The notes below the pieces were generated by a model. It ran no database searches and was not told where the DNA came from. It saw only the letters and a program-made list of their open reading frames with translations. From Abiotrophia sp938010525 (GTDB lineage: Bacteria > Bacillota > Bacilli > Lactobacillales > Aerococcaceae), in contig NZ_CALLVK010000021.1 in assembly GCF_938010525.1 (NCBI RefSeq), positions 186,001 through 250,000 of the forward strand: a stretch of 64,000 nt of DNA, given 5' to 3'. The position numbers were made by a program, and so were the translations under genes. Numbering within the stretch: position 1 is the stretch's first letter; each line of letters starts with the position of its first letter. This document shows positions 16,315-25,255 of this stretch, in pieces.

Positions 16315-17007
16315 TTATTTGAAGACCTTCAAGACAGTTCGAACCATGAGTTTCAAATCGCCTAGAAAGCTATAATTCTTGAGATAGGATAAGTTATAGT
16401 GCATCTTCTCTGGTAGGACCTTGGTGATGTAGATATCATCCACTTCCATCCCCTCCAAGATGAACTTAGCAATCAATTCTTCCTCGTCCTTGAAGAGGAT
16501 GCTGGCCGTAGAGGTTACCCCTGCTGGCAAGAGCAAGGTAGCCTTCATCTCAGGCGTATAAGCAGCCACGTACTTGGCTACTTCAGGTCGCGTACCAACC
16601 AGACTCATATCCCCTGTTAAGATGTTCAACAATTGAGGTAGTTCATCTAAGCGATAACGGCGAATGACATGTCCAACACGGGTAATACGGTCATCATTTT
16701 TGAGGGTCACTAAAGACCCCATCTTATCCGCATCCACCTTCATGGTCCGGAACTTGAAAATCCGGAAGATTCTGCCGTAGGTTGTCACCCGCTCCTGGCG
16801 ATAGAAGACAGGCCCTGGTGAGTCCAGCTTAATCCAAATAGCGAAGAAGAGTAAAATTGGTGAGAGTAAGAGTAGCAAGATAGCACTCACCAAGATATCG
16901 AAGGCCCGTTTCAAGAATAGTTGCCCGCGTTTAGCGGCCAAGGCCTCGTAATATGGGCGCACCTGCTCGGTCTGCAGTTCCGCCGGTAATGATTCAAATT
17001 TTTTCAT
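16315..17007 (-). CDS. Initiating sugar-phosphate transferase (PglC/WbaP-catalytic type)
   Basis: A 230-residue bacterial sugar transferase that moves a sugar-1-phosphate from a UDP-sugar onto undecaprenyl phosphate, the first step of lipid-linked glycan assembly. It has one re-entrant N-terminal membrane helix (FDILVSAILLLLLSP), SPGPVFYRQERV, FKFRTMKVDAD with the Asp-Glu-type catalytic region later as RLDELPQLLNIL, and GDMSLVGTRPE. It is the short monotopic form lacking the multi-helix domain of WbaP. GAGGG precedes the ATG. It is the first gene of a unit continuing with the DegT aminotransferase and the GT2 enzyme. Confidence 0.92.
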   Translation of the reverse strand: MKKFESLPAELQTEQVRPYYEALAAKRGQLFLKRAFDILVSAILLLLLSPILLFFAIWIKLDSPGPVFYRQERVTTYGRIFRIFKFRTMKVDADKMGSLVTLKNDDRITRVGHVIRRYRLDELPQLLNILTGDMSLVGTRPEVAKYVAAYTPEMKATLLLPAGVTSTASILFKDEEELIAKFILEGMEVDDIYITKVLPEKMHYNLSYLKNYSFLGDLKLMVRTVLKVFK

Positions 17008-17124
17008 TCAATCCCTCATATTCTCAGAAAGTCGCATACTTAAATTTTATCACGGATAGCGCCAGATTTCTAGCAGTTGTGGTGGGAAAATAAAAGTAGT
17101 GCTCAGTTCTAAACCCCATAGCTA

Positions 17125-17157
17125 AGAAAAAACTGGAGAAGGCTCGCTTCCCCAGTT
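17125..17157 (-). terminator. Terminator of pepF
   Basis: Stem aactgg...ccagtt (17131-17136 / 17152-17157) extended by inner GAAG/CTTC pairs, followed by T6 on the minus strand, just after the pepF stop. Confidence 0.88.
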
Positions 17158-17164
17158 TATTGGA

Positions 17165-18976
17165 TTATTTAGTTTCTGCCAAGAGGGCTTCAAACTCGTT
17201 CAAACGTGCTTCGAATACTTTGAGGGTTGCCTCAATATAATCACGTTGCGTCATATCCAAACCAGCCTTCTTCATGGTATCGATTGGATAGAGGCTGCAA
17301 CCTGACTTAAGGAAGCCCTTGTAGGCTTCAAGTAAGTCACTGTCACCAGCGGCAATCTTGTCTGCGAAGAAGGTGGCCGCAGAGAAGCCAGTCGCATATT
17401 GGAAGACATAATAGTTGTAGTAGAAGTGTGGAATCCGCGACCACTCTAGCCCGATTTCAGAGTCAGAGTTAACGCTTGGTCCGTAGTACTTAGCATTCAA
17501 TTTACGGTAGTTCTCCGTCAAGAATTCGTGAGTTAATGGTGTCCCGTCTGCATCTGCTTGGTGCATGAAGTGCTCGAATTCCGCAAATTGGGTTTGACGG
17601 AAGACCGTCCCCTTAACCCCATCTAAGAAGTGGTTGAGGACATAGAGGCGGATTTGCGGATCTTGATATTTCTTCAAGAGGTAGTCCGTCAAGAGATTTT
17701 CATTAGTAGTTGAGGCAATCTCAGCCAAGAAAATTGAATAATCACTGTAAACATAAGGTTGGTTAGTGCGAGATAGGTAAGAATGCGCACTGTGACCCAA
17801 CTCATGAACTAAGGTGAAGAGCCAATTAATATTGTCTTGCCAGTTGAGTAAGACATAAGGCTTGCTGTCATACATCCCACCTGAGTATGCGCCTGAGCGT
17901 TTGCCCTTGTTCTCATACCAGTCAATCCAACGTTCGTCGAAGGCCTTAGCCATGATTTCCAAATAATCTGGTCCCATCGGCGCCAGAGCTTCCATAACGA
18001 TATCCCGCGCTTCCGCTTGGCTGAACTTGATTGGAGCATCCCCAAGAAGTGGCGTATAAAGGTCATACATTTCTAGCGAATCTAGACCTAAGAGATCCTT
18101 ACGTAAGGCGGTATAACGATGGAGTAAGCCCAAGTGATCGCCCACTGTCTCTAGCAAGGTGTCATAAACGGATTCCGGCACATTATTGCGGAAAAGAGCG
18201 GCTGCCCGCGCTGATGGATAGTGACGGACTTTGGCCTTGTAGTTATCGGTCTTAATGTTAGTGGATAAGACATTGGCCAGGGTATTCTTGAACTGGTTGT
18301 AGACAGTGTAGTATTGTTGGAAAGTATCGCGGCGAACACGGCGGTCAGTGCTTTCCAAGAGACGACCATAGGTCCCGTGTGTTAATTGTACCGCTTGCCC
18401 TTCCGGCCCTTCAATGGTTGGGAAGACAAAGTCAGCATTGTCCAACAAGGAGAAAGTAGAATAAGAGCTACTGAAAATCTCACCTAATTGCGCTAAGAGC
18501 GTCTCCTCAGAAGCCGACAAGGTGTGGGCACGCCCACGGGTAATATCATCCAAGTACTGACGGTAGAAATCCAATTCAGGTGTTTCTTGGAAGTAAGCTT
18601 CCAGCGTTTCGGATGGCAAGCTCAAAAGTTCAGGGTCGAAGAAGGCAATGGCTTCTGCCAACTTACTGTATAGTTGCATAGCTCGAGCATTGAGAACTTG
18701 AGAGGCACTATTGGTTGAATCTTGATCATAGGTCAAGTGGGCATAAGCGTAGAGACGCTCAACCACTAAGCAAGCCGCTTGAATAGCCTCAATAACAGTC
18801 ACTAAGTGGGCGCCACCTTGATCCAGGGTGCCCTTGTAGGATGTTAAGTCCGCTACCATGGCCTCTGCCTTGTCATATTCAGCCTGCCATTGGTCGGCAT
18901 CGGCATAGAGCGAAGTCAGGTCCCAGGTAAAGGCTTCAGGTTGTTGTTCACGCGTGCGTAATGTTTCTTCTGACAT
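17165..18976 (-). CDS. pepF: Oligoendopeptidase F
   Basis: A 603-residue M3B zinc metallopeptidase that cuts peptides of about 7-17 residues in the cytoplasm. The zinc-binding HELGH (in LVHELGHSAHS, about residues 384-394) and the downstream glutamate in FLAEIASTTNE are clear; length is normal for the family. AGGTGA precedes the ATG. It lies downstream of coiA on the same strand, an arrangement also found in streptococci, where PepF is grouped with competence genes. The 140-bp gap to coiA leaves room for an own promoter, which was not identified. Confidence 0.95.
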   Translation of the reverse strand: MSEETLRTREQQPEAFTWDLTSLYADADQWQAEYDKAEAMVADLTSYKGTLDQGGAHLVTVIEAIQAACLVVERLYAYAHLTYDQDSTNSASQVLNARAMQLYSKLAEAIAFFDPELLSLPSETLEAYFQETPELDFYRQYLDDITRGRAHTLSASEETLLAQLGEIFSSSYSTFSLLDNADFVFPTIEGPEGQAVQLTHGTYGRLLESTDRRVRRDTFQQYYTVYNQFKNTLANVLSTNIKTDNYKAKVRHYPSARAAALFRNNVPESVYDTLLETVGDHLGLLHRYTALRKDLLGLDSLEMYDLYTPLLGDAPIKFSQAEARDIVMEALAPMGPDYLEIMAKAFDERWIDWYENKGKRSGAYSGGMYDSKPYVLLNWQDNINWLFTLVHELGHSAHSYLSRTNQPYVYSDYSIFLAEIASTTNENLLTDYLLKKYQDPQIRLYVLNHFLDGVKGTVFRQTQFAEFEHFMHQADADGTPLTHEFLTENYRKLNAKYYGPSVNSDSEIGLEWSRIPHFYYNYYVFQYATGFSAATFFADKIAAGDSDLLEAYKGFLKSGCSLYPIDTMKKAGLDMTQRDYIEATLKVFEARLNEFEALLAETK

Positions 18977-19118
18977 AAGGTCACCTCATCTTAAAGTTAG
19001 TAAATAGTTAGACATAATAAATTCTAGCACAATTCACTTGTAAATTGAATTGAAAGCCCTTGAAGAGGAGGAAGAAGTGCCCTTTTAGTCACATGGATCA
19101 TGTTTGACATGCCAATCC

Positions 19119-20225
19119 TTAGCTAACAACGCGATAAAGCCCCCTATCTCGATCAAAGGCTAGGTGGCCTTGCCACTGCCACAGCCGAAGGAATGATTGG
19201 CAAATTTCAGGCAGCAGTCTAGCTCGCCCCTCCTCGCCTAACAAAGGCGTTGGAACAAGATGAACTTTGCCAGACCGAACTAGCCTTTCATGGAAAAGCA
19301 ACCAGTCATGTCTTGTAAAACCTTGATTAGATTCCCTAACTTCCTTCAAAAAAGTAGCCTGATAGGCCAACCAGACCCAGCCAGGCTCAGGGCTGACTAG
19401 GACTTGATAGCACCCTTGCAGGCACCAAGCCGGCAAGTCGCCTACCTGAATCCTCTCCTGATAGAGTTGACGCCAATAAGATTGGTGACCAGCCAGCAAA
19501 TGGCTACGTACCTGGCTAACAGCTTGGCCTTCTCGACAGTGACAAGCCCTTGGCCACAGCCAAGCACTATAAGCCAGACAATCCGCCTGCCAGGCCTGCT
19601 GAGACAAAGACTTCAGTAAGAGGGTACGACTTTGGTAAGTATAGGACAAGCGAGAATAGACCAAGGGCAGATTAAAATCCTGAACTAGGCAGGCGCCCTC
19701 CACATCTAGGGCTAGCCAATAATAGCCCCAAGCAGGGGCATAATGCAGGCAAGTTTGTTTCCAACGGGTCTTAAACTTACCGCTTAGAACATCAGCTGAT
19801 AGTAGCCAGACCACTGTCTGACCCAAGGCTTGGTAATCCGCCTGCCGACTAGCTAGAAGCTGAGCAGAAATAATCGATTGTTGGTACTCCACCACCCACT
19901 GACGTTGGGGCAGGTAGAGGTCCGCAAATTGCCCCGAAGAAGGCAAATAATACTCCAAATTAACACGCTCGCCTTGGGCTTGGAAGGTCTGACCTAAAAG
20001 GCGCTTGGCCGCTTGATGCCGCTCCGACTCCATGACCTGGCGTTTACTTAATTTAGTTTGCCCACAGACCCCTTCCACATGAACAAAATGGGGTCTAACC
20101 CGTCTCCCTGACCGCAATTTAAGCGGTTGATGGCAGCGTGGACAGAACCAGGGCCCCTCCCCCACTAATCCCGCCACCTGACTGGCATAGACCAACTTAC
20201 CTGCTCCATTCAAAGCCGCATACAT
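19119..20225 (-). CDS. coiA: Competence protein CoiA
   Basis: A 368-residue CoiA-family protein, a recombination mediator helper during natural transformation. It begins with a strand-rich region and zinc ribbon (FCPRCHQPL), continues with RPHFVHVEG and ESERHQAAK, and has a restriction-like nuclease core (ADLYLPQRQWVVEYQQS: D...VEYQ) at about residues 110-125. GAGGGAGGGG precedes the ATG. pepF follows. The region ahead of the gene has TGCGAGAG about 40 nt upstream of the start, loosely like the ComX cin-box, but the match is too weak to annotate. Presence of coiA suggests, but does not show, competence. Confidence 0.88.
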   Translation of the reverse strand: MYAALNGAGKLVYASQVAGLVGEGPWFCPRCHQPLKLRSGRRVRPHFVHVEGVCGQTKLSKRQVMESERHQAAKRLLGQTFQAQGERVNLEYYLPSSGQFADLYLPQRQWVVEYQQSIISAQLLASRQADYQALGQTVVWLLSADVLSGKFKTRWKQTCLHYAPAWGYYWLALDVEGACLVQDFNLPLVYSRLSYTYQSRTLLLKSLSQQAWQADCLAYSAWLWPRACHCREGQAVSQVRSHLLAGHQSYWRQLYQERIQVGDLPAWCLQGCYQVLVSPEPGWVWLAYQATFLKEVRESNQGFTRHDWLLFHERLVRSGKVHLVPTPLLGEEGRARLLPEICQSFLRLWQWQGHLAFDRDRGLYRVVS

Positions 20226-20325
20226 AAAGACCCCTCCCTCTATATATAGCCCAAAGAGCTGCCTCTCGCATTTTTTTGTGGCTTACAGTTTGGTTACAGA
20301 GCAGGGTTCTCTTAGAATAATCATA

Positions 20326-20360
20326 GAGCCAAGACCTTATCTTCCCTAAGATCTTGGCTC
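20326..20360 (-). terminator. Probable terminator after the FGGY kinase operon
   Basis: Imperfect stem of about 14 bp (gagccaagaccttat with taagatcttggctc), downstream of the kinase stop. The T tract is poor on either strand. Confidence 0.4.
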
Positions 20361-20404
20361 CATTCATTTGCTATGGCTCGGCTATTTATGGTCAGACCAA
20401 AAAA

Positions 20405-21880
20405 CTAATCTGTCAGGTTGCGCGTACGAGAATAAATCTGTCCGTATACCTCGTATAATTCTTGATAATGTTGGACTTTATCCTCTTCAGGATTAAACTG
20501 CTGATTCAGTCTTAGGAACTGTTCCTGGCAGGCCTGAAAACTCTCGAACCATCCCATCGCCATCGCAGCTAGCATGGCAGCTCCTAAGCCAGGACCTTGT
20601 TCAGGCTGAATCGTGACAATAGGTTTAGCGAAGATATTAGCTTGGAGCTGGCACCAATAGCCAGATTGACTTCCACCTCCAATAGATCGAAGTAAAGTCG
20701 GGGTGACCTTAGTTTCTTCTTCTACTAGTTGAATCAGATCTCGTAAGGAGAAAGTAACCCCCTCTACGACGCTACGCGCTAAATCAAGCGGGCCGTGACT
20801 AATATCGAGATGCATAAAACTTCCTCGCACCATGCTGTCAGGATAAGGACAGCGTTCACCTTGTAAGTAAGGAGTGAACCATAATGGAATAGCCTCCTTA
20901 GCGTCATGTTCTGCTATTGCTTCAAATAACTGCTCATAACTTAAGTCAGGCATAAACTGTGTCTTATACCACTTGAGACTATCTCCTGCTGCTAGCGTAA
21001 CCCCCATTTGATAGTACTGGTCAGGCACAACATGTTGGAAAACATGAGTCCGTCCAGAAGTTTCATCAGGTAAGGCCCCTAGTTGCAGATAGACTCCCGA
21101 AGTCCCGATACTTACAAGGCCTTGTTCTGAAACTAATCCAGCCCCTAAAGCTCCGCAGGCATTATCTGCTCCACCGGCTACCAACTTAACAGGCTTTTTC
21201 AGCCCCCACTTTTGGGCAAGTTCCGGCCGAAGCCAACCAACAACCGACTTAGATTCGACCAAAGGCGGGCACCATTCCAATGAAATATCCAAACTCTGAC
21301 ACAATTCTTCCGACCATTTGCTTTGCTTCATGTCAAGTAACAAGGTGCCTGAGGCATCTGAATAATCCATTTGCATAGGAGCACCCAACCAATAGCGCAA
21401 ATAGTCTTTTGGCAGGAGAAAATATTGTATCTGAGCCCAAATTTCAGGTAAGTTTCTTTTTACCCAAAGTAATTTAGGTAGTGTAAATCCAGGTAAGGCA
21501 ACGTTTTTACTAATTTCGATTAGCCTTTTCCCTAAAGTATGTTCCAGAATTTGACACTCCTCGTGGGTCCTACCATCATTCCATAAGATAGCGGGATGCA
21601 AAACTTGGCCTTTCTGGTCTAGCATAACAAGTGAATGCATCTGCCCAGAGAAAGAGATGGCTTCTAAGCCACTCGCAATCTCAGGTAAAGACCTGATTAA
21701 TTGCTCCATCACCTCATCCATAGCGCCTGTCCAGACAGCCGGATCTTGCTCAGAATAACCTAGCTGTGGGTGCTGCGTTTCATAGCCAACCTGCGCCTGG
21801 GCAACAAGCTGTCCTTGTTTATCCACGACTAAGCCTTTAAGGCTCGTTGTTCCTAAATCAATCCCTAGCACATACGCCAT
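20405..21880 (-). CDS. FGGY-family sugar kinase, xylulokinase-like
   Basis: A 491-residue carbohydrate kinase that would phosphorylate a ketopentose, most likely D-xylulose to xylulose-5-phosphate. It has the ATP-binding GIDLGTTSLKG, SGQMHSLVMLD, the xylulokinase-typical MDYSDASGTLLLD, GGADNACGALGAG and the C-terminal IGGGSQSGYWCQ. AAGGAGGTG precedes the ATG. It is the last gene of a PTS operon and follows a D-lyxose-isomerase-like gene by 17 nt, which together would make lyxose to xylulose to xylulose-5-phosphate. Sequence alone does not exclude another ketose. Confidence 0.85.
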   Translation of the reverse strand: MAYVLGIDLGTTSLKGLVVDKQGQLVAQAQVGYETQHPQLGYSEQDPAVWTGAMDEVMEQLIRSLPEIASGLEAISFSGQMHSLVMLDQKGQVLHPAILWNDGRTHEECQILEHTLGKRLIEISKNVALPGFTLPKLLWVKRNLPEIWAQIQYFLLPKDYLRYWLGAPMQMDYSDASGTLLLDMKQSKWSEELCQSLDISLEWCPPLVESKSVVGWLRPELAQKWGLKKPVKLVAGGADNACGALGAGLVSEQGLVSIGTSGVYLQLGALPDETSGRTHVFQHVVPDQYYQMGVTLAAGDSLKWYKTQFMPDLSYEQLFEAIAEHDAKEAIPLWFTPYLQGERCPYPDSMVRGSFMHLDISHGPLDLARSVVEGVTFSLRDLIQLVEEETKVTPTLLRSIGGGSQSGYWCQLQANIFAKPIVTIQPEQGPGLGAAMLAAMAMGWFESFQACQEQFLRLNQQFNPEEDKVQHYQELYEVYGQIYSRTRNLTD

Positions 21881-21897
21881 GAAACTTCACCTCCTTT

Positions 21898-22419
21898 TTA
21901 TGGTTCCACACGTCGAATATTAGGATCCGTGAAAATATCGCTAGCATCATCGCTAGAAGAAGAAAATTCCGAGACAATCGCGCCTTCAGGTCCTGCCTTA
22001 AACCAGTGTTTTGTGTTAGGACTAATCACAAACTGCTGCCCTGGTTCCAAATGAATATGGTGGAAAACCGTATATACTGACTCTTTGCCTGAAGGAACCT
22101 GATCTCTTCCACCTGACTCAGGACCTTCAACGAATAAGTCTACTGAGCCCTTGCGGCAGCGAAAAGTTTCCTGCTTTCCTGGCTGACCATTTCTCTCAGG
22201 ATGACGATGTTCAGGGCAAATTTGCCCTGGTAATAATACAAGTTCTTTAGCACAGTAGCGTTCGTTATTATCATAAATGATAAGACTTAATCCTTCTCGT
22301 TCAAAATCATTAAGCCCAAAATCTGCATACTCAATTGCTTCTAGCTCATCTGGGCGAAAAACCATTCCTGACTCACGATATAGTTGTTGAACGGCTAACT
22401 TCACTTCAGGTGATATCAT
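21898..22419 (-). CDS. D-lyxose ketol-isomerase-like cupin
   Basis: A 173-residue single-domain cupin. The metal site is formed by PEHRHP, GKQETFRC and TKHWFKAG (His, His, Glu, His order), as in the D-lyxose isomerases of the YdaE type, which convert lyxose or mannose to xylulose or fructose. Start at 22419 has GGAGG 7 nt upstream. Position between a PTS permease and a xylulokinase-like gene supports a pentose route. The enzyme normally acts on unphosphorylated sugar, which is at odds with uptake by a PTS (see findings). Confidence 0.8.
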   Translation of the reverse strand: MISPEVKLAVQQLYRESGMVFRPDELEAIEYADFGLNDFEREGLSLIIYDNNERYCAKELVLLPGQICPEHRHPERNGQPGKQETFRCRKGSVDLFVEGPESGGRDQVPSGKESVYTVFHHIHLEPGQQFVISPNTKHWFKAGPEGAIVSEFSSSSDDASDIFTDPNIRRVEP

Positions 22420-22441
22420 ACAGTACCCCTCCTTTCGCAAT

Positions 22442-23533
22442 CTAACTAATTTTCAAATCATCCCATGATAGCTCGTCTTCTTCCACTTCTTGGATTACAA
22501 CTTCTGCTTCTGGATCCACTTGTGGACGTAAAATTAAAATTGTGATGGCGGTTGCCAAGGAACCTAATAGCAAGGCTCCAATAAAGGCCCATGGACGAGT
22601 CATAGTAAAGACGGCAAACATACCAGAGGCTGGGATATGGCTATCTGCTCCCCAGAGCATGCTGAGCGCACCACCAACAGCTCCGCCGACACCTGTCGCA
22701 ATGACATTCTTAAAGAGGTCATTCAAGACAATTGGGAAGCAACCCTCTGTAATTTGGCATACCCCCATAGGAAAGGCTGTTTTTAGGGTCTCAACTTCTT
22801 GTTTATTGAAGATATTCTTACCAAATACCTTGCCGATGAAGTAAGCCATGGTCAAGCCAAATGGTGTCACCATAGAAGCTAAAATTAAGACGGTGATAGG
22901 CTCATAGATTTGTTCAGAGAACAGCGTGAAGACAAAGGCGAAAACGACCTTGTTAATAGCGCCACCATAGTCAATTGAACTAAGAATCCCAATAATAGCG
23001 CCATAAAAGAGTAATTGAGACCGATCCAGTCCACCTAGGTAGCCAGTAATTTGAGAAGCTACCCAGTTAATTGGCGTGCCGATAATGTAATACATAATTA
23101 GCCCGGCAATGAAAGAACTAGTAAATGGAATCACTAAGGTTGGCATTAAACCTTGCATCCATTCCGGCACCTTAAGACTCCTTACAATCGTAACCACGGT
23201 ATAACCTGCAAGGTAGCCCCCTACCAAGCCACCAAGGAATCCAGCCCCAATCCCTGAGGCTACCATCCCAACGATTAAGCCAGGAGCAATACCTGGTTTA
23301 TCCGCAATAGAGTAGGCAATTGCTGTAGAAACAATCATTGGCAAGAGGCCTAAACCATAGCCCCCCATGGTCGTCATCGTATCTGCAAAACTAAAGCCTG
23401 CCTTGAAGTCCGTAATGGTCGTACCTCCCATCATATTCCCGATAGCCAATAAGAAACCTGAGGCTACAACAATAGGAAGAAAGAAGGAAATAGCGGTCAT
23501 CAAGTGCTTTTTAATTTCAATCTTCTTGCTCAT
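22442..23533 (-). CDS. PTS fructose-family EIIC permease
   Basis: A 363-residue membrane permease with about nine to ten hydrophobic segments. Motifs SFFLPIVVASGFLLAIGN, PGIAPGLIVG, GGLVGGYLAGY, PMGVCQITEG and DSHIPASGMFAV are those of fructose/mannitol-type EIIC. It moves the sugar in while EIIB phosphorylates it. EIIB, EIIC and EIIA are separate polypeptides here, not one fused EIIABC protein. The ATG at 23533 is chosen; a GTG at 23542 lies inside the ribosome site. The C-terminal tail is very acidic. Confidence 0.9.
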   Translation of the reverse strand: MSKKIEIKKHLMTAISFFLPIVVASGFLLAIGNMMGGTTITDFKAGFSFADTMTTMGGYGLGLLPMIVSTAIAYSIADKPGIAPGLIVGMVASGIGAGFLGGLVGGYLAGYTVVTIVRSLKVPEWMQGLMPTLVIPFTSSFIAGLIMYYIIGTPINWVASQITGYLGGLDRSQLLFYGAIIGILSSIDYGGAINKVVFAFVFTLFSEQIYEPITVLILASMVTPFGLTMAYFIGKVFGKNIFNKQEVETLKTAFPMGVCQITEGCFPIVLNDLFKNVIATGVGGAVGGALSMLWGADSHIPASGMFAVFTMTRPWAFIGALLLGSLATAITILILRPQVDPEAEVVIQEVEEDELSWDDLKIS

Positions 23534-23559
23534 AAGACTCACTCCTTTTAGATTTGAGG

Positions 23560-23871
23560 TTATTGTTGAACGAGTTCTTGTAATTTCTCAACTAATTTTG
23601 TGGGTGACTTAACCGCCACACCTGTTGGAACTTCCACTACTTTCTTACCGTTAAAGCGTTCACGGCCACCAACCTTAATATCAGCTGCAATTAAAACGAT
23701 GTCCGCTTCTGAAATTTCTTGGGCAGATAAATTATTCTGCGTACCTGCTAATCCCTGTGTTTCAATGGCTATCTCATGCCCTAAGGCTTGCGCGGCTTTC
23801 ATGATTTTTTCCCTCGCAATATAGGTATGAGCAATTCCAGCTGTACAAGCTGCAATCCCAACAATTTTCAT
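23560..23871 (-). CDS. PTS fructose-family EIIB
   Basis: A 103-residue EIIB. The phospho-cysteine is in ACTAGIAHTYIA near the N-terminus, matching the CPTGIAHTxMA signature of fructose EIIB proteins. It takes phosphate from EIIA (24779-25255) and passes it to the sugar bound by EIIC. The gene lies between the aldolase gene and EIIC, all on one strand with gaps of 17-26 nt. Confidence 0.92.
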   Translation of the reverse strand: MKIVGIAACTAGIAHTYIAREKIMKAAQALGHEIAIETQGLAGTQNNLSAQEISEADIVLIAADIKVGGRERFNGKKVVEVPTGVAVKSPTKLVEKLQELVQQ

Positions 23872-23888
23872 ACGAAACCCTCCTCACC

Positions 23889-24761
23889 TTATTGATAGTA
23901 GAGCTGTGCTTTATTTGCTGAATTAAAGAGACGGATCTTATCTTCTGCCACTTTCTTAGTTTCTAGCATACATGGTGGAAATAGCACATTTGGCTCACGC
24001 ATTTCGCTATCCCCACTATTAAGTTGCTCCCGCAATCTATTGGCAAATACAATCTTGATATCGCTCGAAATATTAATCTTATTAATCCCCATCTTCACCG
24101 CCTTAGCAATTTCTTCATCTGGATTACTTGATCCCCCATGCAAAACAAGTGGAATAGATACCTTCTTGGTGATTTCTTCTAGAATATCGTGCCGTAAATG
24201 AGGCTTAATATTTTTCGGATAAATACCATGCGCAGTGCCAATGGCAACTGCCAAACTGTCAGTGCCCGTCCGTTCTACAAAATCTTGCGCCACATCAGGA
24301 TCTGTATAAATAACTTCTGTCACCCCTCCTTCAATGCTATTCCCTGTGTCACCTATAGTCCCAAGCTCTGCCTCTACAGATACGCCCACAGGATGAGCGG
24401 CTGCCACCACTTTTTGCGTGATTGCCACATTCTCCTCATAAGGGAGATGAGAAGCATCAATCATAACGGAGGTAAAGCCTAGTTGAATGGCGTGAATTAC
24501 TTGTTCATAGGATGCCCCATGATCTAAATGAATGCAGACCGGTAGTTTTGTATGGTTAGCATAATACTTGACTTGATCGACAAATGAGTCTGTTAGGAAT
24601 GAGAGTTCATCTGGGTGGATGGCAATCATAACAGGTGACTGCAATTCTTCGCAGGCTTGCATGACAGCTTCTAATAATTGACCGGAGCCCGCATTAAAGG
24701 CCGGAACAGCAAAACCATGTTGATTTGCTACACTTAGAATTTTTTTACCACTGATTAACAT
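23889..24761 (-). CDS. Class II ketose-bisphosphate aldolase family protein
   Basis: A 290-residue zinc-dependent aldolase of the FbaA/GatY/KbaY family. It has HLDHG (zinc His and general acid Asp), VEAELGTIG, IGTAHGIY, and VLHGGSSN, followed by INKINISSDI, the usual order. It cleaves a ketose phosphate to dihydroxyacetone phosphate and an aldehyde. The exact substrate (tagatose- or fructose-bisphosphate, or a ketose-1-phosphate) cannot be told from motifs. Placement inside the PTS operon argues for a dedicated catabolic enzyme and not the glycolytic aldolase. Confidence 0.88.
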   Translation of the reverse strand: MLISGKKILSVANQHGFAVPAFNAGSGQLLEAVMQACEELQSPVMIAIHPDELSFLTDSFVDQVKYYANHTKLPVCIHLDHGASYEQVIHAIQLGFTSVMIDASHLPYEENVAITQKVVAAAHPVGVSVEAELGTIGDTGNSIEGGVTEVIYTDPDVAQDFVERTGTDSLAVAIGTAHGIYPKNIKPHLRHDILEEITKKVSIPLVLHGGSSNPDEEIAKAVKMGINKINISSDIKIVFANRLREQLNSGDSEMREPNVLFPPCMLETKKVAEDKIRLFNSANKAQLYYQ

Positions 24762-24778
24762 ATATTTTCCTCCTTAGT

Positions 24779-25255
24779 TTATTGGATATTAGCTTGATGG
24801 CTAACAATTAACTGATAGAGTTCATCTACTGACTTGGCTTCTTGAACCGCTTGAATAAAGCTATCATCCGCAAGTAGAATCGCTACTTGTTGTAACAAAA
24901 GAATATGTGTCGTATTGGCATCTACATCCCTCACTGCAAAGAGAAAAACCACTGACACCTTTCCCTCATCAAGTGTTTCCCACTCAATAGGATGCGCTAA
25001 TTTGGCAATGGCAACTGTTGTTTGTTTCACTCCTTTCGACTTGCCATGAGGAATTGCAACTCCCCCTCCAATACCTGTAATACCCTCACTTTCTCTAAGG
25101 TAAACATCCTCAATGAAGGTATCAACATCTTTTAGATAGCCTTTGGTTTCCAAAAGCCTTCCAAGTTCTTCTAACACCTCCTGTTTGTTTCTAGCCGTAG
25201 AATTGACGACCATAATATCTTTATCAATTAGCTGATCTAGGCTAAGTGTCGTCAT
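24779..25255 (-). CDS. PTS fructose-family EIIA
   Basis: A 158-residue EIIA of the fructose/nitrogen type. The active histidine is in GGGVAIPHGK (about residue 70), preceded by SEGITGIG. It receives phosphate from HPr and hands it to EIIB. The start lies immediately next to the stop of the PRD regulator, so the two are translationally linked. Confidence 0.92.
   Translation of the reverse strand: MTTLSLDQLIDKDIMVVNSTARNKQEVLEELGRLLETKGYLKDVDTFIEDVYLRESEGITGIGGGVAIPHGKSKGVKQTTVAIAKLAHPIEWETLDEGKVSVVFLFAVRDVDANTTHILLLQQVAILLADDSFIQAVQEAKSVDELYQLIVSHQANIQ

Noticed and set aside
20265..20290. ComX/cin-box ahead of coiA
   Set aside because: TGCGAGAG differs from TACGAATA at three positions and no conserved context is seen.
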